Below, one piece after another: positions 1 to 8,634 of a DNA stretch of 64,000 bases. The translations under genes were made by a program, and so were the position numbers. Source of the stretch: Rhizobium leguminosarum (GTDB lineage: Bacteria > Pseudomonadota > Alphaproteobacteria > Rhizobiales > Rhizobiaceae); assembly GCF_001679785.1 (NCBI RefSeq), contig NZ_CP016286.1:4784501-4848500 (forward strand), read 5' to 3'. The notes under the pieces are model-generated. The model did no database searches, was not told the DNA's origin, and saw nothing but the letters and a program-made list of their open reading frames with translations. Position 1 is the stretch's first letter. The number at the start of each line of letters is the position of its first letter.

Positions 1-120
1 GCCCGTCTGATTTTCAGTTTCGATGTCGCTCTTCGACTGTCGCCGGCGGTCGACTTCTGCTACGCACTCGGCAGTCGATGGCCGGCCGTCGTCGTTCGGG
101 CAATCAGAAATATCCAGATC

Positions 121-1026
121 ATGTCGCAGACTGCTTCCACCCTCTCCAATGCCTCGCCTTCCAATCGTCTGGCCCTTGCCGCGCTCGTTCTCGGCGGGGC
201 GGCGATCGGCGGCTCGCCGATCTTCGTCCGACTGTCCGAGGCCGGGCCGATGGCCACTGCCTTCTGGCGTGTGGCGCTTGCGCTGATCCCAATATTCATC
301 GTCTCGCTCGTGAAGAAGGATGCGGGACCAAAGCCGCAAAGCATTTCCGATTGTGCCCTGCTGACTCTTCCGGGCCTCATGCTGGCGCTCGACCTGGCCG
401 CCTGGCATCTTTCGCTCACCATGACCTCGGTCGCCAACGCGACGCTGCTTGCAAATCTCGCGCCTGTTTTCGTCACGCTGATCGCCGTACTGTTTTTCAG
501 GGCGAGAACCAGCATCGTCTTCCTCTTGGGACTGGTCCTGGCACTCGCCGGAGTGGTTATTCTGAAGGGCGGACCGGCGGCCGTCGGCAATGGCGACCTT
601 AGCGGCGACGGCGCCGCGATGATCGCCGCCTTCTTCTATGCCTGCTATATCCTGGCGATCGGCAGGTTGCGCAGCCGGTTCGATACGATCCGCATCATGC
701 TGTGGAGCACGGCATCGGCAGCCGTATGCATCTTTCCGATAGCCGTCTTCTTCGAAGGCCAGATGCTGCCCGCGACCGTCTTTGGCTGGTCGATCCTCTT
801 CGGCCTCGCCTTTGTCAGCCATGCCGGCGGACAGGTGGCGATCACCTATGCGCTCGCCTATCTGCCGGCGGCCTTTTCATCGCTGACGCTGCTGCTGCAG
901 CCGGTCGTTGCGGCAATCCTTGCCTGGGCGCTGCTCAATGAGGCGATCGGGACGATGCAGGCGCTGGGCGCCGCGGTGGTGCTCGCCGGCATCATGGTTG
1001 CCCGGACGTCTCGCGCGCCGGCTTAA
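121..1026 (+). CDS. DMT-superfamily (EamA) transporter
   Basis: A 301-residue, very hydrophobic protein with about ten predicted membrane segments in two repeated halves, the layout of EamA drug/metabolite transporters. Such proteins usually export amino acids or small metabolites through the inner membrane; the substrate cannot be read from sequence. Family-like glycine- and proline-rich turns (GGAAIGGSPIFVR near residue 30) and a late 'LNEAIG' motif are visible. No good Shine-Dalgarno sequence precedes the ATG, so the start may be a little further in. The 3' end overlaps the converging neighbour by 35 bp and no terminator lies between them. Confidence 0.85.
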   Translation: MSQTASTLSNASPSNRLALAALVLGGAAIGGSPIFVRLSEAGPMATAFWRVALALIPIFIVSLVKKDAGPKPQSISDCALLTLPGLMLALDLAAWHLSLTMTSVANATLLANLAPVFVTLIAVLFFRARTSIVFLLGLVLALAGVVILKGGPAAVGNGDLSGDGAAMIAAFFYACYILAIGRLRSRFDTIRIMLWSTASAAVCIFPIAVFFEGQMLPATVFGWSILFGLAFVSHAGGQVAITYALAYLPAAFSSLTLLLQPVVAAILAWALLNEAIGTMQALGAAVVLAGIMVARTSRAPA

Positions 1027-2611
1027 CCGCTTGCTGCTCCAGCGGCTGTGGATCATCACCCATCCTCTGCAGCAGCCACTTCTGGATGATCGGTACATCG
1101 GCATCGCCGAGGTCATGACCACCGGAGATGACGTCGGAATCGACGGTGGCGCCCGAACTCTTCAGCCTTTCCTCCAGCTCGCTCGCATATTTGCCGTAGG
1201 CATCCGTCTTGCCGCTGATGACGAGCAGGTCGGTGCCCTTCAGATCGGCATGCGGATAGTCGCTGAGAACCGGCATGGAGCGCAGCAGCACCGCCTTGTG
1301 AACAAGGTTCGGGTGCAGGTAGAGCAGAGAGTTCAAGAGGTTGGCGCCGTTGGAATAGCCGACATAGACCACCTTCTTGGGATCGAGGCCGTAGGATTTG
1401 ACAGCGCCTTCGATGAAGGCCGCGAAGGCTTCGGCCTCAGTCTTGATGTCGTTCTGATCGAAGGAGAAGGGTGTAATGCGCTTGTACCAGCGCGGAAAAC
1501 CCTCTTCCGTCGCGCGCCCTCGCACGCCCATCAGGGTTGCTCGAGGCGCCGCCTTGTTCAGGAGCGGCATTAGCGTCGTCTCATTGCCGCCCGAGCCGTG
1601 GAGGAGCACGAAGACGCTGCCGTCGGGATTCGGCGGCGTATAGAAGCGATGGACGAACGGCAGTTCGCGGTAGTTGATGCGGGGCTGGCCGGGCATCGAA
1701 AACTGCGGCAGAATCACCTTCAGGTCGTCGAGATTGGTGATTGTTTCCGGCGGCGCGAAGAGCTTGGTGCCGAGGGATGCATGCTCTTCGTCAACAGTCA
1801 TGCCGGGCTTGTCGGTTGCAAGCTCCACCAACGTGCCGCCAGGCTCGCGGGCATAGAGCGAGCGAAAATACTTGCGGTCGTGCATGTTGGTCGGCGACGC
1901 ATCGGTCGTCTCCAGCGCCTTGGATACCGAACGCAGCGCGTCCTCATCAGGGGCCCGGAAGGCGACGTGATCGACCGTGCCGGTGCCTGGCGCGCCGGAC
2001 CAGAAGCCGCGTGCATCGCGCACGTCGATGACGTCGCCCGATTCCGAAACCAGCCTGTCGATCGTGCCTCGGTTGGTCTGGAAGCGGTAGCCGAAATGGC
2101 TCTCGAGGAAGTTGCGGCTTTCGGCGGGTTTTTCCGTCAGCATGGTGGCGCCGCGCACACGCTGTATGGTGTGCTCGGCCGGGATCGAAGCGTCGTCCCA
2201 GGCGGACGGCGATGTCAGGTTCTTTGCACCTGCGAGCTTGAGGATGATGTTGTCAGGGTCTTTCAGCCGCAGGACGGGCTCGCCGAATTCGTCGGCCGGT
2301 CCCTCGGATCTCAGACCGAAGCTCATGGCCCGCGTCAGCCAGTAGCCGATGCTGGCGGGGTCGATCGCCAACGAAATTTCGCTGATCTGGCCATAGCCGG
2401 CCCGGCCGGGCGCGCCATCTTCCCAAGCGAGGAAAGTGAGGAGGGATCCCGGCGTTCCCGCCGCATCGCCGTAGAATAGATGAAGTTGCGTCGCGTCCTC
2501 GTAACCGGCGGTCTGCTTGACGAGCCGCATGCCGAGAAACCCAGTGTAAAAATCCACATTTGCCTGCACCTTTCGGGTGATGGCCGTAATGTGATGTATG
2601 CCTGATACCAT
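992..2611 (-). CDS. Ring-cleaving dioxygenase (glyoxalase fold) fused to alpha/beta hydrolase
   Basis: A 539-residue two-part protein. Residues ~1-310 are a two-module vicinal-oxygen-chelate (glyoxalase/extradiol dioxygenase) protein opening with GIHHITAIT. A second module has DHVAFRAPDED, and GGTLVELATD near residue 270 holds a probable metal Glu. Residues ~330-539 are a carboxylesterase/phospholipase-type alpha/beta hydrolase with nucleophile motif GYSNG, an Asp in SGKTDAY and a His in SGGHDLG. I chose the ATG at 2611 because AGGA lies 9 nt upstream and the dioxygenase begins there; the open frame runs on to 2692 with no family match. In Bacillus the separate proteins MhqO (dioxygenase) and MhqD (hydrolase) are neighbours in quinone-stress operons, so a role in quinone or aromatic detoxification is inferred. 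Confidence 0.85.
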   Translation of the reverse strand: MVSGIHHITAITRKVQANVDFYTGFLGMRLVKQTAGYEDATQLHLFYGDAAGTPGSLLTFLAWEDGAPGRAGYGQISEISLAIDPASIGYWLTRAMSFGLRSEGPADEFGEPVLRLKDPDNIILKLAGAKNLTSPSAWDDASIPAEHTIQRVRGATMLTEKPAESRNFLESHFGYRFQTNRGTIDRLVSESGDVIDVRDARGFWSGAPGTGTVDHVAFRAPDEDALRSVSKALETTDASPTNMHDRKYFRSLYAREPGGTLVELATDKPGMTVDEEHASLGTKLFAPPETITNLDDLKVILPQFSMPGQPRINYRELPFVHRFYTPPNPDGSVFVLLHGSGGNETTLMPLLNKAAPRATLMGVRGRATEEGFPRWYKRITPFSFDQNDIKTEAEAFAAFIEGAVKSYGLDPKKVVYVGYSNGANLLNSLLYLHPNLVHKAVLLRSMPVLSDYPHADLKGTDLLVISGKTDAYGKYASELEERLKSSGATVDSDVISGGHDLGDADVPIIQKWLLQRMGDDPQPLEQQAVKPARETSGQP

Positions 2612-2695
2612 CGAGAGCAGTCCTGATTGAAGCGGCGTCGTCAGGAGCGCGAGTATGAGAGCTGCGAAGGTCATACCGTTGCCAATGACCATTGC

Positions 2696-4291
2696 TTAAT
2701 TTTGTTCCGCACAAAGCGCAAGCGAATCGCCGCGCTGCAATAACTCCAAATGTTCGACATCTTCGAGCGCCTCTTCCAATTGCTGCAGGGTCGGCGGCTT
2801 GACCATATAGGCGCGTGCGCCGAGATTTTTGGCCCGGCGCATGTCGGTCTCGTCGCTCGATGTGCTGAGGATGCAGACGGGAATTCGCTTGAGGCGGGCA
2901 TCGACGGAAAGCGCATGCAGCACCTCGAAGCCGTCCATGATCGGCATGTTGATGTCGAGCAGCATCAGATCGATCTGTGGCACATCGGCGATGCCGGCGC
3001 GTTCTTCGAGCAGCCGCATCGCCTCGCGTCCGTTGGTGGCGACATGCAGGTTGAAACTCACCTTCTCCCGCCGCATCAGCTTGATCTTCAGAAGTTGGAT
3101 GTCGGCCGGGCTGTCTTCCACCAGCAGTACTTCGGCGAGCCTGCCCGGACCTTCGCCTGGCTGCTCCGCCGGCCTGACGCTGTGCGGGACGGGCGATGCG
3201 GCCGGCGGCGCGGGCCGCGCCTCGGCGAGCGGCACTTCCAGAATGAAGGTGGCGCCGGGTCCATTTTCCGCCTCGCACCAGATCGAGCCGCCATGCATCT
3301 GCGCGATGCGGCGGCAGATGGCAAGGCCGAGCCCGGTGCCTTCGATGCCGCGCCCGACGAGACGCTTGAACGGCTGGAAGATCAGCTCGCGGTGCTCGGG
3401 GTCGATGCCGGGCCCGTTGTCACGCACGGTGAGGCGGCAGGTATCGCCCTGCGCTTCGCCTGTGATGCTGATCTCCGGAACCTTCTGCTCGCAATAGCGA
3501 ATGGCATTCGACACCAGGTTCTGCAGGAGCTGGGTCAGCAGCGTCGCGTCGCCCATGACCTCCGGCAGCGCCCCGCGGATGATGACGGCGCCGCGGCTTT
3601 CGGTCTGCTGGCGCAGATTGTCCTCCACCTGGCCGAGCACATCAGAGAGCGAGACCGGCTTGAGCTCCAGCCCGCCGGAGGCCTCAAGCTTGGTGAAGCC
3701 CGAGACCTTGACGATCAGGTCTTCCATATGGTCGGCGGCGCTGAGCACGTAATCGAGCAATTCCCGGTCTTCGGCCGGAAGCGCTGCAGAACCGTGCAGG
3801 ATGCGGCTGAAAGATTTGATCGTCCGGAGCGGCTCCTTCAAATCATGGGCCATGGCGCGGGTGAAAATCTCAAGCGATTGCCGTTTCTGCTCCAGCTTTG
3901 CTTCCAGCATGCCGTGCATGATGGCGTTCTGAATGCAGCGATGCAGTGTCTCGGGCGAAAGCGAATCCTTCGTCAGATAGTCGCGTGCCCCGCTCTTCAT
4001 CACCTCGACGGCCACGGTTTCGTTGCCCTGGCCGGTCAGCATGATGACGTTGGCGGCGGGATTATCCTCCAGGATATCGGCAAGAACGCCGAGCCCGTCG
4101 CGCCCCGGCAGCGAATAGTCGAGCAGGATGCAGTCCGGCCGTTTCCGGCCGTTCAGCGCACGACCCTCTTCGCCGGTCTCCGCCTCCACGACGGTATAGG
4201 CAGTGCTGGAAACGCGCCCCAATATGCGGCGATAGACCTCGAGATCGTCGATGTTGTCGTCGATGATGAGAATAGAGCAGTGTTCCGCCAA
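2696..4291 (-). CDS. Hybrid sensor kinase, REC-HisKA-HATPase-REC
   Basis: A 531-residue soluble signalling protein with no membrane segment. Residues 1-120 are a receiver with phosphoacceptor Asp58 (ILLDYSLPG) and late Lys. HisKA follows at ~135-200 with His149 in AMAHDLKEPLR, then HATPase_c with N-box (LLQNLVSNAIRY), DNGPGID and GTGLGLA. A proline-rich linker (~358-385) leads to a second receiver with Asp446 (LMLLDINMP) at ~386-515. The kinase core is of the bacteriophytochrome-like HDLKEPLR type. It lies 4 bp downstream of the single-receiver gene on the same strand, so the three genes from 6849 down to 2696 look like one operon. The input signal is unknown and probably reaches it through receiver 1. 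Confidence 0.9.
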   Translation of the reverse strand: MAEHCSILIIDDNIDDLEVYRRILGRVSSTAYTVVEAETGEEGRALNGRKRPDCILLDYSLPGRDGLGVLADILEDNPAANVIMLTGQGNETVAVEVMKSGARDYLTKDSLSPETLHRCIQNAIMHGMLEAKLEQKRQSLEIFTRAMAHDLKEPLRTIKSFSRILHGSAALPAEDRELLDYVLSAADHMEDLIVKVSGFTKLEASGGLELKPVSLSDVLGQVEDNLRQQTESRGAVIIRGALPEVMGDATLLTQLLQNLVSNAIRYCEQKVPEISITGEAQGDTCRLTVRDNGPGIDPEHRELIFQPFKRLVGRGIEGTGLGLAICRRIAQMHGGSIWCEAENGPGATFILEVPLAEARPAPPAASPVPHSVRPAEQPGEGPGRLAEVLLVEDSPADIQLLKIKLMRREKVSFNLHVATNGREAMRLLEERAGIADVPQIDLMLLDINMPIMDGFEVLHALSVDARLKRIPVCILSTSSDETDMRRAKNLGARAYMVKPPTLQQLEEALEDVEHLELLQRGDSLALCAEQN

Positions 4292-4295
4292 TCTG

Positions 4296-4721
4296 TCAGT
4301 CCTCGAGCGGCAGGATCGCGATTTCGAACCAGTATTCCTTCAGCCGCTGGATCGCCGCGAAGAGCCCGTCGAGATCCACCGGCTTCTGCACATAGGTATT
4401 GGCGCCGAGCGCATAGCAGCCTTCGATGTCACGTTCGTCGTCGGAGGTCGTGAGGATCACCACCGGGATCTTGCGCAAGCCGGCGTTCGACTTGATCGCC
4501 TCCAGCGTCTTGCGGCCGTCAAGGCCAGGCATATTGAGGTCGAGCAGGATCAGCCCGGGTTTCGGCACCATCTCGGCGAGCATGTCGAGCGCTTCCTGAC
4601 CGGAGGCTGCCCAGCGGATCGAATTGCGCAGATTGGTGCGTTTGAAGGCGCGCATCGTCGCTTCGAAATCGTCTTCGCTGTCCTCGACGATCAGGATCGG
4701 TTGCGTATCACGCTGCTGCAT
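4296..4721 (-). CDS. Single-domain response regulator (Rcp1-like)
   Basis: A 141-residue stand-alone receiver: acidic pair in ILIVEDSEDD, phosphoacceptor Asp61 (LILLDLNMPG), switch Thr in VVILTTSDDE and conserved Lys in TYVQKPVD. The ATG at 4721 overlaps the end of the upstream kinase by 14 bp, so the two are translationally coupled. It is the likely phosphoryl target of that kinase, as in phytochrome kinase/Rcp1 pairs. It has no output domain, so it probably acts by protein contact or by relay to the hybrid kinase downstream. Confidence 0.9.
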   Translation of the reverse strand: MQQRDTQPILIVEDSEDDFEATMRAFKRTNLRNSIRWAASGQEALDMLAEMVPKPGLILLDLNMPGLDGRKTLEAIKSNAGLRKIPVVILTTSDDERDIEGCYALGANTYVQKPVDLDGLFAAIQRLKEYWFEIAILPLED

Positions 4722-6849
4722 TCTGCCCCTCGCGCTTTTTTCCCAGAGTGAAGTAGAATGTCGTGCCGGTGCCGACCTCGGATTCCAGCCAGATATCGCC
4801 ATTGTGCCGCGCGATGATCTTGCGAACGAAGGTGAGGCCTGCTCCGGTCCCGTCGTCGGAATCCTGCGACTTTTCCAGCCGTTTGAAAATGCGGAAAATA
4901 TCCTCGTGGAATTCCTGCGGAATGCCCTTGCCGTTATCCTTAACGAAAAACACGTTGCGGGCAACCGTGCCGTCCTTGCCGACGAACCGGTCAAGATAAC
5001 CGATCGAGACGAGTGGCGCCGGTTTGTCGTTGTATTTGATCGCATTGGTGATGAGATTGCGGAAGACTTCGGTCAACCGCGGCGCGTCGCAAACCACCTC
5101 CGGCAGCCGGCCGTCGATGATGACCTTGGCATGCCGCTCCTCCAGCAGCAGCTCCATCGTCGCGACGACATCCTTGACGATCAGGCCAATGTCGGTGCGT
5201 TTGACCGCCAGCTGCTGGCGCCCGAGCCGGGAGAAATAAAGAAGCTCGTTGACGAGCTTCTCCATGCGCTGGCTGAGACGCACGAGCCGGTTCAGCCGGC
5301 GCACGCCGTCCGCATCGAGCTTGTCTTCATAATCTTCCAACAGGAAGCGGGAGTGGTTGTGCAGGCCGCGCAGCGGTTCCTTGAGATCATGCGAGGCGAT
5401 ATAGGCGAATTCATCGAGGTCGTGGTTGCTGCGCTCGAGCTCGGCTGTATAGGCCTCGAGCTGGGAAAGCGTCGTTTTCATCCGTTCTTCCTGCCGGACG
5501 CGCTCGCTGATGTCGCGCACGATACCGACGAAGGTTTTGGTATGGCCGGCGACGACGGCGCTGATGGAAACATCGATCGGAAAGACGATGCCGTTCTTGC
5601 GTCGTCCGGAGACCATGCGCGTCGTGCCGATGATGCGCTCCTCGCCGGTCTGCCGGTAATGGGCGAGATAGCCGTCATGCTCGGAATGGTAGGGTTCGGG
5701 CATCAGCATCTTGATGTTTTTGCCGATTGTCTCCTGCAGGGAGTAACCGAACATGGCTTCAGCCGCCGGATTGAAATTCTTGATCGTTCCACGCTCGTCG
5801 ATGACGACGACGGCATCAGGCGTGCCGCGCACCAACGCGCCGAAGCGGACGCGCTCGCTTTCGAGGTGATGGGTGTTGCGCATGAAATAGAAGACGAGGA
5901 GCGCGATCAGCCAAAGCGTGGCAGCCGTAATGGTGCGGTTGGCGATCTCCTGCCAGAACCCCGCCTCGTCGTGCTTGACGGCGAAGAAGCCGAGCATCAG
6001 CAGCACGGTGCAGGCAAAGGCGAAGAAAAGCGGCGCATTTCTGTTGCCGAACCAGAGCGCCGTCAGCACCAGCGGTACATAGAGAATGCCGTTGGCGACA
6101 CCCAGCGGTGTATAGAGATCGACGAGAAGGCCGGTGAAGCAGACCGCAGCCGGGATCCAGAGTGGGATCTGCGCCCGGTTTGCCGGCTGCATCCACCAGG
6201 AGCGGGCGAGAAGCCCGGAACCGAAGATCACCATGCCGACCGCCGTATGCAGCGCCATCGCCGCATAGGGCCCCCAGCGGTAGCCCTGTTCGGCATCGGT
6301 GACATAGCCGGCTAGTGCGATCATGCCGAGCGTGATAACGACATAGCTCGTCAATTCCTGCACCACCTGGCTTCTCGACCTCTCCACCTGGAGCGAGAGC
6401 AGCAGCGAAAGATTGGCGATCAGGAAGACCAGCGCCGTGTTCGGCCCCATGCCGCCGCCGATCTCGGCGATGAAATCCGGCGAAACCAGGAAGCGCGAGA
6501 TCAACAGGTCGACATTGTGAAAAGTCCGCCCGATCATGACGATTTCCACGAGCCGGGCCGCGGCGATCGCCGCCGCAAGCCCTGCCGTGATCGTCGCCGT
6601 TGCTCGAAAGCGGCGGGCGGCGAGTGTCGAAGCGGCAAGCCCCACGCCGGAAAGCACGAAGCAGAGCGCGGTATTGAAGGCCATCGACGGAAAGCCGGGA
6701 ACCAGCGAAATGACAATCTCGGCCTGCAGCAGCCAGCCGGCAACCGCCGTCACGCCGAGAAGGAACATCAGGCAGCCGACGGCAATCGCAAAGGCTCGGT
6801 AGTGTCGCCTTGGCTGGTCCTGCAGGTCCACGTTGCCCTGATCCTGCAC
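4708..6849 (-). CDS. Membrane sensor histidine kinase with FixL-like PAS domain
   Basis: A 713-residue kinase. Residues ~15-325 hold about eight membrane helices. A PAS domain (~335-445) follows, then a coiled linker, HisKA with His487 (ASHDLKEPLR), and HATPase with FRNLITNAIKYN, VKDNGKGI and GTGAGLTF. The PAS is strikingly FixL-like: MPEPYHSEHDGY is followed 20 residues later by the Arg of IIGTTRMVSG. That matches the spacing of the haem ligand His200 and oxygen-sensing Arg220 of Bradyrhizobium FixL (here His391 and Arg411). I chose the GTG at 6849 because GGAGGA lies 7 nt upstream and the membrane region starts soon after; the open frame continues to 7029. It heads a three-gene operon with the receiver and the hybrid kinase. 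Confidence 0.88.
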   Translation of the reverse strand: MQDQGNVDLQDQPRRHYRAFAIAVGCLMFLLGVTAVAGWLLQAEIVISLVPGFPSMAFNTALCFVLSGVGLAASTLAARRFRATATITAGLAAAIAAARLVEIVMIGRTFHNVDLLISRFLVSPDFIAEIGGGMGPNTALVFLIANLSLLLSLQVERSRSQVVQELTSYVVITLGMIALAGYVTDAEQGYRWGPYAAMALHTAVGMVIFGSGLLARSWWMQPANRAQIPLWIPAAVCFTGLLVDLYTPLGVANGILYVPLVLTALWFGNRNAPLFFAFACTVLLMLGFFAVKHDEAGFWQEIANRTITAATLWLIALLVFYFMRNTHHLESERVRFGALVRGTPDAVVVIDERGTIKNFNPAAEAMFGYSLQETIGKNIKMLMPEPYHSEHDGYLAHYRQTGEERIIGTTRMVSGRRKNGIVFPIDVSISAVVAGHTKTFVGIVRDISERVRQEERMKTTLSQLEAYTAELERSNHDLDEFAYIASHDLKEPLRGLHNHSRFLLEDYEDKLDADGVRRLNRLVRLSQRMEKLVNELLYFSRLGRQQLAVKRTDIGLIVKDVVATMELLLEERHAKVIIDGRLPEVVCDAPRLTEVFRNLITNAIKYNDKPAPLVSIGYLDRFVGKDGTVARNVFFVKDNGKGIPQEFHEDIFRIFKRLEKSQDSDDGTGAGLTFVRKIIARHNGDIWLESEVGTGTTFYFTLGKKREGQNAAA

Positions 6850-7042
6850 CCGTGCGTCCTCCTTCGGTTTGCGCGGCCATCTTTTCCGAAATCGAGGAAT
6901 ACTCAATAGGCAAGGCAGGGGGGTGCCGCGCTTTTTGCGAAATGATCTGCGATGAGGTATATCGAATTTTAGTGGAACCGCGGTATGGTGATGTCGAAGG
7001 ACAGCGAGGTTCATTCGAACAATATCCAAATCACGGTGCTAG

Positions 7043-7420
7043 ATGACCACCCTATTTTATGTCGACGACAGCAAGGATGACCTCTTCTATGTCGACTATA
7101 TGAGCAAAAAGCAGCAGATAGACGTCGATCTATTCTGTTTTTCGACCGCCGAAATGGCGCTGGAGGCACTGGAGACGCGCGCGGCGGAAGGCAAGATCTT
7201 GCCCGATCTGCTGGTCGCCGATCTTTACATGCCGCTCGATAGCGGCATCGGCCTGATCACTCGGTTGCGCCTGGATGATCGTTTCAAGGCGATGCGGCTT
7301 GCTATCTGCAGCGGATCGGATGCTGCCGAGGACCGCGCGCGCTCACTCGATGCCGGCGCCGATGTCTATCTGGAAAAGCCACTTGACCTTGCCACGGTCA
7401 TTCTCAATCTTGAGATGTAG
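7043..7420 (+). CDS. Single-domain response regulator
   Basis: A 125-residue receiver with no output domain: acidic residues in FYVDDSKDD, phosphoacceptor Asp60 (LLVADLYMPL), switch Ser in AICSGSDA and conserved Lys in DVYLEKPLD. It is transcribed divergently from the PAS kinase at 6849, with about 190 bp between the chosen starts. It may belong to the same signalling group. The partner kinase is unknown. Confidence 0.85.
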   Translation: MTTLFYVDDSKDDLFYVDYMSKKQQIDVDLFCFSTAEMALEALETRAAEGKILPDLLVADLYMPLDSGIGLITRLRLDDRFKAMRLAICSGSDAAEDRARSLDAGADVYLEKPLDLATVILNLEM

Positions 7421-7544
7421 AAAACGGCGAAAGCCGCATGACCTGTTCCTCCTCATTCGTCCCAACCATATGACAAACCGCAATTGACAAGGGCGAGGAC
7501 GCATCACAAGATGCAACCGAAGCGAAGAATATGGAACGCAAAAT

Positions 7545-7634
7545 AAGCGCTGAGAGAACCGATCAACCCGCGTTCGCCGCCACGAACATCAGCCAACCCC
7601 TTAGCTGAATGGGTCTATCGGCTCTCTCGCGCTT
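7545..7634. ncRNA. Candidate structured RNA or palindromic element: stem with two inner hairpins
   Basis: The outer arms at 7545-7569 and 7611-7634 pair over about 24 positions with three mismatches and one bulge (AAGCGC with GCGCTT, then GAGAGA with TCTCTC, CCGAT with ATCGG, ACCC with GGGT). Inside are hairpin 1 (GTTCG/CGAAC, 7572-7587) and hairpin 2 (TCAGCCAA, loop CCCC, TTAGCTGA with one mismatch, 7589-7608). Together they make a three-way junction. A TTGACA hexamer lies 56 nt upstream on the plus strand. There is no obvious U-run terminator after it, so a MITE-like palindrome is an alternative. Strand is undecided. Confidence 0.45.
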
Positions 7635-7771
7635 ACGTCTGGCACTGCCTTCTCGCATTCATGGATGTTGAATGCAGGAAGAATACGATACCCAGGTAAG
7701 AGCTACTGCCCCTCAGTAAAATCTGCCCGTGCATCACCTTTAGCTGAGATAATTGATGATTTCCGCCTTAC

Positions 7772-7797
7772 ATATCGAAAGTCCCCGTTTTCGATAT
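7772..7797. promoter_or_regulatory. 9-bp dyad upstream of LuxR-type gene
   Basis: A perfect inverted repeat ATATCGAAA / TTTCGATAT separated by 8 nt (GTCCCCGT). It lies about 100 bp upstream of the LuxR-type gene. The symmetry fits a dimeric regulator site, perhaps autoregulatory, or a leader hairpin. No U-run follows, so it is not an ordinary terminator. Confidence 0.4.
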
Positions 7798-7900
7798 CTC
7801 TCATCAATCGTCTCGCAATTTTTGTAGCTCTTCGCGTTTAAGACGTATATCCCAAGATTTCGGGATTAGAGGCATTGGCGGGAGGAGAGGAAGAGTGGGA

Positions 7901-8605
7901 ATGAACAATGCCCAGGCAATTCCCTTTCATGCCGGACCGGAGTTGAGCCGGGCGATCAACCGCACCGATTTTTTCCGTCTGCTGAAATCCGCGGCGCAGC
8001 ATTACAACTTCGACAATTTCGCGCTTGCCCGCATTTCCGAGGCTTCGGCCCCTTTCGGTGAACGCGATATCGTCATCACCAATGTTGCCGAGCGGCGTGT
8101 CGGTCTTTTCATCACGACGTTGAAGGAAGCGCTGGGCACCGTCCGGGCGAAGACCGCCCAGTTCCTGGCAACGCCGGTCCATGGCCGGAACGTACAGCCG
8201 GCAGATTATCCGTCCGATCTTGTTTTCAACGAGTTCCTGAGCGGCGTCTTTCTCTTCATCCCGCTGTTCACGCCGGAAGGGCGGCGATATTGCCTCGTCC
8301 TCAGCGGCGAGCGTCAGGAGCCGGATCAGAGTGAGATCGCCGACATGCTTCTCGACGCCATGCGTATTTTCGACAAGCTCTACGAGGAAATCCTGACGCC
8401 GGAAATGTCCGGACGGCTGACCCAGCGCGAATCGGAAATCGTCAAATGGACGAGCGAAGGCAAGACGTCGGCGGAAATCGCGATCATTCTCGGTCTTTCC
8501 GAACATACGGTCAATTCGCACATCACCGCGGCCGCGCGCAAACTTGACGCTGTGAACCGCGTTCATATGGTGGCGATCGCCTTGAGGAATGGTTTGGTTT
8601 CGTGA
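7901..8605 (+). CDS. LuxR-family transcriptional regulator (VisR-like)
   Basis: A 234-residue protein with an N-terminal ~160-residue domain of the autoinducer-binding-like type and a C-terminal GerE helix-turn-helix (~170-230: LTQRESEIVKW, SAEIAIILGLSEHTVNSHI, KLDAVNRVHMVAIAL). The C-terminus closely resembles that of VisR encoded at 28.9 kb. GTG at 7895 is an alternative start with GGAGGA 8 nt upstream; the ATG at 7901 is in the same frame. The receiver gene begins ~30 bp downstream in the same direction, so the two probably form an operon. The target genes and ligand are unknown. Confidence 0.85.
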   Translation: MNNAQAIPFHAGPELSRAINRTDFFRLLKSAAQHYNFDNFALARISEASAPFGERDIVITNVAERRVGLFITTLKEALGTVRAKTAQFLATPVHGRNVQPADYPSDLVFNEFLSGVFLFIPLFTPEGRRYCLVLSGERQEPDQSEIADMLLDAMRIFDKLYEEILTPEMSGRLTQRESEIVKWTSEGKTSAEIAIILGLSEHTVNSHITAAARKLDAVNRVHMVAIALRNGLVS

Positions 8606-8634
8606 AGTTGGTTTCGGATTGGGGAAATGAGACG

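Larger units (their letters stand above)
7421..7900. other. 480-bp non-coding region with several inverted repeats
   Basis: I found no convincing gene here. The stretch is more AT-rich than its neighbours. It holds a consensus-like -35 hexamer TTGACA at 7484-7489, a small hairpin (GCATC/GATGC, 7501-7514), a long imperfect stem with two inner hairpins (7545-7634), a 7-bp hairpin GCATTCA/TGAATGC (7655-7675) and a 9-bp dyad (7772-7797). It ends at the purine-rich ribosome site of the LuxR-type gene. The density of structure suggests an RNA gene, a mosaic repeat or a long regulated leader. Confidence 0.6.

Noticed and set aside
2612..2692. 27-residue hydrophobic extension of the dioxygenase-hydrolase as a signal peptide
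   Set aside because: The glyoxalase fold starts directly at the internal ATG with its own AGGA; cytosolic quinone enzymes do not need export.
4624..6315. 563-codon plus-strand frame across the PAS kinase
   Set aside because: The minus-strand kinase has clear PAS, HisKA and HATPase motifs; the plus-strand product has none.
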